This document shows positions 61,403 to 64,000 of a stretch of 64,000 nt of DNA, in pieces; the stretch's first letter is position 1, and each line of letters starts with the position of its first letter. The DNA lies in assembly GCA_036554285.1 (NCBI GenBank), contig DATBNO010000029.1, positions 62,001 to 126,000 of the forward strand, written 5' to 3'. Origin of the DNA: JADGGM01 sp025449955. GTDB taxonomy: Bacteria > Gemmatimonadota > Gemmatimonadetes > Gemmatimonadales > Gemmatimonadaceae. The translations under genes and the position numbers were made by a program. Under the pieces are notes generated by a model. That model was given only the letters and a program-made list of their open reading frames with translations. It was not told the DNA's origin and made no database searches.

Positions 61403-63373
61403 TTACCGATCGCCGGCCACGACGGGCAGCTCGACGAAGCTCGCGTGTCCCGGCTCGTGGAAAATCCGCTGCTCGGCCTTCTTGAAGTCGCCCGGTTTCG
61501 CCCAGAAAATGTTGGGCACGAAGGTCTGCGGGTTGCGGTCATAGAGCGGGAACCAGCTGGATTGGATCTGCACCATGATCCGGTGGCCGGGCAGGAAGAC
61601 GTGATTCGTCGTCGGCAGCTCGAACCTGTACACGAGCGGCTCGTTAGGCGTGATCGCTTTCGGGTCCGAGAAGCTCGCGCGATAGCGGCCGCGGAAAATA
61701 TCCATCGACACCGCGAGCTCGTAGCCGCCCATCGCCGGGTCATCGCCCACTTCGTCGGGGTAGACGTCGATCACCTTCACCACCCAGTCGGCATCGGTCC
61801 CGGTGGTGGACGCGATGAGGTTGGCCACCGGCTGTCCGCTGATCTTGACGGGTTCCGTTAGGACAGCAGTTTGGTACGACAACACGTCGGTGCGGCCGCC
61901 GAACTCGCGCTGGTCGTCCACCAGCCACTGCACCCAGGTGAGCGGGTAGGTGTAGCCGACCGGCTGGATGGGCCGCACGCGGAACGGGACGGGCTTGGCG
62001 GGATCCGAGATGTACGAATCGAACGCGGCATCGGGCGCGGTCGATGCCGGCGCATCGAAGCTCGCCGTTAGGCCGGCGCCGAGGTAGAGCGGCGTGGGTT
62101 TGATGGTGCAGGAGCCCTCGCAGCCGGCGGGCCAGGCGCGCAGGCGCTCCCAGCGGTTGGTGCCGGTTTCGTACGCGCTCACCGGCGCCACGTCCATGGG
62201 AGGCGCGCCGTCCTTGAGGTAGTGCGCGAGGAACGGGCCGAGGATGTTGCGCTGGAAGTACTCCGAGCTGTTCGCCTGGAAATCGATGGCGCCCAACGAG
62301 CTGCCGTTCTCGATTTCCTGGCCGTGGTGCCACGGCCCGATGACGAGATAGACTTTGTTGGACGCGTCCTTGGGCTTGATGGCCTTGTAGACGGCGATCG
62401 CCCCATAGATGTCTTCCTGATCCCAGAGACTGTGGACGAGCATCGTCGGAACGCTGATCGGTTGGGCGGCGAGAATCTTGTCCATGGCCTGCTCTTGCCA
62501 CCACGCGTCGTAGCTCGGATGTGCGAGGATCTTATTCCAGAATCCGACTTGCTCGAGGCCGTGCCGTTTGCCTAACTCACCGGCCGAGCCGGACTGCATG
62601 TAGACATCGTAGTCGTCGAAGTGATCGGTCCACCACTTGGCGCTGTTGTCGCGCGTCGCTTCCTGCTCGAGGATGTACGGCATGTTCTGCTCGCGGAACG
62701 CGCCGTTGTGGAACCAGTCGTCGCCCATCCAGCCGTCCACCATCGGATTCATGGGCACCGACACCTTGAGCGCGGGATGCGGGTGCACCAATCCCATGAG
62801 CGGCTCGAACCCATCGTAGGAAATGCCAAGCTCGCCGACGTTGCCGTTCGTTTCGGGGACGTGCTTGATGAGCCAGTCGATGGTGTCATAGGTATCCGTC
62901 GACTCGTCCACCGTGGTGGGATTGAGCGGCCCGACTAACGGACGGTTCATCACGTAATCGCCCTCGGACCCGTACTTGCCGCGGATGTCCTGCACCACGC
63001 GGATGTATCCGCCGGGGATGATCACCTGGAGCGCGTTGTCGTAGCCGTTGAGCTCCGGCGCCAAGTGCGCGCTCTGCGCATACGAGGTGGTCGCGGTCGC
63101 GTCGTAGGGCGTGCGCGTGAGCAGGATCGGCGCCCGGTGCGCGCCTTTGGGCACGAGGATCACCGTGTGCAATTTCACGCCGTCCCGCATCGGGATCATC
63201 ACGTCGCGGCGCTCGTAGTCGAACGTGGACGTGGCGGGCGTGAACTTGGCCGGCGTCTCGCTGGGCAGCGTCGTGGCTTGCGCCGCGAGGCGTCCCAACG
63301 GGACTACCGCCGCCACGAGGGCACAGGCGAGGGCGGCGCGGCCGACCGCGTTAGGCAGAGAAAACGATGACAT
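61403..63373 (-). CDS. Exported CocE/NonD-family hydrolase (X-Pro dipeptidyl-peptidase-like)
   Basis: The signal peptide ends LGRLAAQA. RDVMIPMRDGVKLHTVILVPKGAHRAPILLTRTPYDAT and GGYIRVVQDIRGKYGSEGDY open the hydrolase domain. The nucleophile Ser is in GELGISYDGFEP, where the family more often has GxSYxG. HSLWDQED and GPWHHGQEI give the acid and His. The C-terminal jelly-roll (PVPFRVRPIQPVG...YELAVSMDIFRGRYR...RIMVQIQSSWFPLYDRNPQT) is typical. 656 residues. It cleaves Xaa-Pro peptides or hydrolyses esters/glutaryl amides outside the cytoplasm. Confidence 0.9.
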   Translation of the reverse strand: MSSFSLPNAVGRAALACALVAAVVPLGRLAAQATTLPSETPAKFTPATSTFDYERRDVMIPMRDGVKLHTVILVPKGAHRAPILLTRTPYDATATTSYAQSAHLAPELNGYDNALQVIIPGGYIRVVQDIRGKYGSEGDYVMNRPLVGPLNPTTVDESTDTYDTIDWLIKHVPETNGNVGELGISYDGFEPLMGLVHPHPALKVSVPMNPMVDGWMGDDWFHNGAFREQNMPYILEQEATRDNSAKWWTDHFDDYDVYMQSGSAGELGKRHGLEQVGFWNKILAHPSYDAWWQEQAMDKILAAQPISVPTMLVHSLWDQEDIYGAIAVYKAIKPKDASNKVYLVIGPWHHGQEIENGSSLGAIDFQANSSEYFQRNILGPFLAHYLKDGAPPMDVAPVSAYETGTNRWERLRAWPAGCEGSCTIKPTPLYLGAGLTASFDAPASTAPDAAFDSYISDPAKPVPFRVRPIQPVGYTYPLTWVQWLVDDQREFGGRTDVLSYQTAVLTEPVKISGQPVANLIASTTGTDADWVVKVIDVYPDEVGDDPAMGGYELAVSMDIFRGRYRASFSDPKAITPNEPLVYRFELPTTNHVFLPGHRIMVQIQSSWFPLYDRNPQTFVPNIFWAKPGDFKKAEQRIFHEPGHASFVELPVVAGDR

Positions 63374-63442
63374 GGGATCCCCGGATGGTGCAGCGCGGTC
63401 GTGACGGGCCGCGACGGTCGAGCATCAGTGGTCGAGCAGCAA

Positions 63443-63721
63443 CTATCGGTCGGGCATCAGCGCTTCGTGCCACTCCCGAATCGTCCAGCGCGCGACGATG
63501 CCGTTGGTCACGAACGGATCGGCGCGCACGAACTCCTCGGCGGCGGCGCGGGTCGAGAACACGCCCATCGCGCCGCCCGCCGGCGCGTCGGTGAACGGTC
63601 CAATGAGCAGCAGCCGGTTGTCGGCCTGGAACACGCGCCATAGCTCGCGATGCGCGGCAATGTGCAGCGGGACTTTTTGCAGAAAGTCGGGGGTCGATTC
63701 GTACATCACCACGTATTTCAT
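63443..63721 (-). CDS. YciI-family protein
   Basis: The ATG at 63721 follows GGGAG. MKYVVMYES, HIAAHRELWRVFQADNRLLLIGPF and GAMGVFSTRAAAEEFVRADPFVTNGIVARWTIREW give the ferredoxin-like YciI fold with the conserved His and the DPF motif. 92 residues. Biochemical role unknown. It lies 69 bp upstream of the CocE-family gene on the same strand. Confidence 0.88.
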   Translation of the reverse strand: MKYVVMYESTPDFLQKVPLHIAAHRELWRVFQADNRLLLIGPFTDAPAGGAMGVFSTRAAAEEFVRADPFVTNGIVARWTIREWHEALMPDR

Positions 63722-63865
63722 TCCAGGCTCCCGCGATTGCATCGCGCGTCTCGCATCGTCGTTTCGGGCAGAGTGGCGTGGGAGAGAGGGCGACGTGTGG
63801 TGCTGAAAGAGGCGCCGGGAATCGCGGCGGCGCAAGACGGGCTACAGGAGAAGTGCGGCGCGGAT

Positions 63866-64000
63866 TTACGTGCTGTCCATTGTGCGCATGGCCACGATTT
63901 CCGGGATCGGCGTACCTTGGGCATCGGGCAGGGCCACGCCAAGCAACGCGGCGAAGGTGGGTGCCAGGTCGAGCAGCGATGGCTCTCGGTCCAGTCGGCC
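63866..64000 (-). CDS. C-terminal end of an alkaline-phosphatase-superfamily protein (partial)
   Basis: From the right edge leftward the frame reads LDREPSLLDLAPTFAALLGVALPDAQGTPIPEIV and stops at TAA (63866-63868). The SLLDLAPTFAALLG(V)xxP segment is characteristic of the end of sulfatase/phosphodiesterase-type members of the alkaline phosphatase superfamily. Only about 44 residues are visible, so the subfamily cannot be told. Confidence 0.6.
   Translation of the reverse strand, partial: GRLDREPSLLDLAPTFAALLGVALPDAQGTPIPEIVAMRTMDST

Larger units (their letters stand above)
201..63356. repeat. Dispersed heptamer GTTAGGC / GCCTAAC
   Basis: I counted about 88 exact copies by eye, both orientations together. 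Examples: 201, 713, 2688, 3384, 5333, 6509, 7032, 7230, 7555, 8896, 9522, 9888, 10499, 11011, 12255, 16637, 17378, 20061, 25019, 26452, 32109, 36311, 37446, 42335, 46110, 48871, 49978, 51719, 52310, 55433, 57793, 58881, 63350. Most are in coding sequence, read as Leu-Gly (TTA GGC), Pro-Asn (CCT AAC), Val-Arg (GTT AGG) or Leu-Thr (CTA ACG), and some supply stop codons. Near-misses (GTTAGT, GACTAACG, TCTAACGG) are also frequent. Confidence 0.85.

Noticed and set aside
1..64000. tRNA, rRNA, insertion sequence or integrated element
   Set aside because: No tRNA-like T-loop/acceptor pattern, rRNA segment, transposase, integrase or long terminal repeat was seen on either strand by eye.

Overview
The window is about two-thirds G+C, densely coded on both strands, and looks like chromosomal DNA of a member of the Gemmatimonadota. 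This is an inference from the gene mix: several Ser/Thr kinases, a DUF5117-type zinc protease, CHAT/TPR protein, S9 and CocE peptidases, and many two-component and ECF sigma genes. I found no rRNA, tRNA, CRISPR array, insertion sequence or prophage. It reads as backbone with small accessory modules.

Layout. 1-4.2 kb: end of an aldose-epimerase-like gene, ispH and an exported zinc protease, all leftward. 4.4-8.1 kb: LD-carboxypeptidase, a thioesterase, and a small soxY-soxZ-metallohydrolase operon. 8.3-13.8 kb: a tightly overlapping phosphorelay operon (degenerate PilB/GspE-like ATPase fused to a receiver, Hpt protein, single-domain response regulator, CHASE3/PAS histidine kinase). 13.8-16.7 kb: CGNR protein, an ECF sigma factor overlapping a TetR gene, two matching palindromic operators, and a divergent GNAT gene. 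16.7-25.9 kb: HrpB-like helicase, a SelW-type gene with an in-frame UGA (probable selenoprotein), a lone pseudopilin, a DR-repeat secreted protein, an aconitase-family enzyme with its swivel domain first, and an alpha/beta hydrolase. 26-36.7 kb: two tandem paralogous Ser/Thr kinases, Lon with an insertion, a class A PBP and NAD synthetase. 36.7-47.1 kb: a chemotaxis operon (cheA-cheW-mcp-cheR-cheD-cheY-cheX, no cheB), a divergent receiver gene, an HNH nuclease gene with a terminator-like leader, and a multi-TM GAF chemotaxis transducer. 47.2-53.5 kb: HIT protein, then a CHAT protease overlapping a Ser/Thr kinase gene, facing an ECF sigma/anti-sigma pair. 53.7-64 kb: fused 2-oxoacid dehydrogenase E1, small proteins, S9 and CocE peptidases, a YciI protein and the end of a phosphatase-family gene.

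Two observations stand out. First, the heptamer GTTAGGC (complement GCCTAAC) occurs roughly 88 times by my hand count, where base composition predicts under ten. It sits in every reading frame, forces rare codons (TTA, AGG, CCT, CTA) and often supplies stop codons, as if selected at the DNA level like an uptake sequence or protein-binding site. Second, the gene at 20080-20322 reads as a complete SelW-like protein only if an in-frame TGA encodes selenocysteine in the CxxU motif. A hairpin with the geometry of a bacterial SECIS lies just after that TGA.
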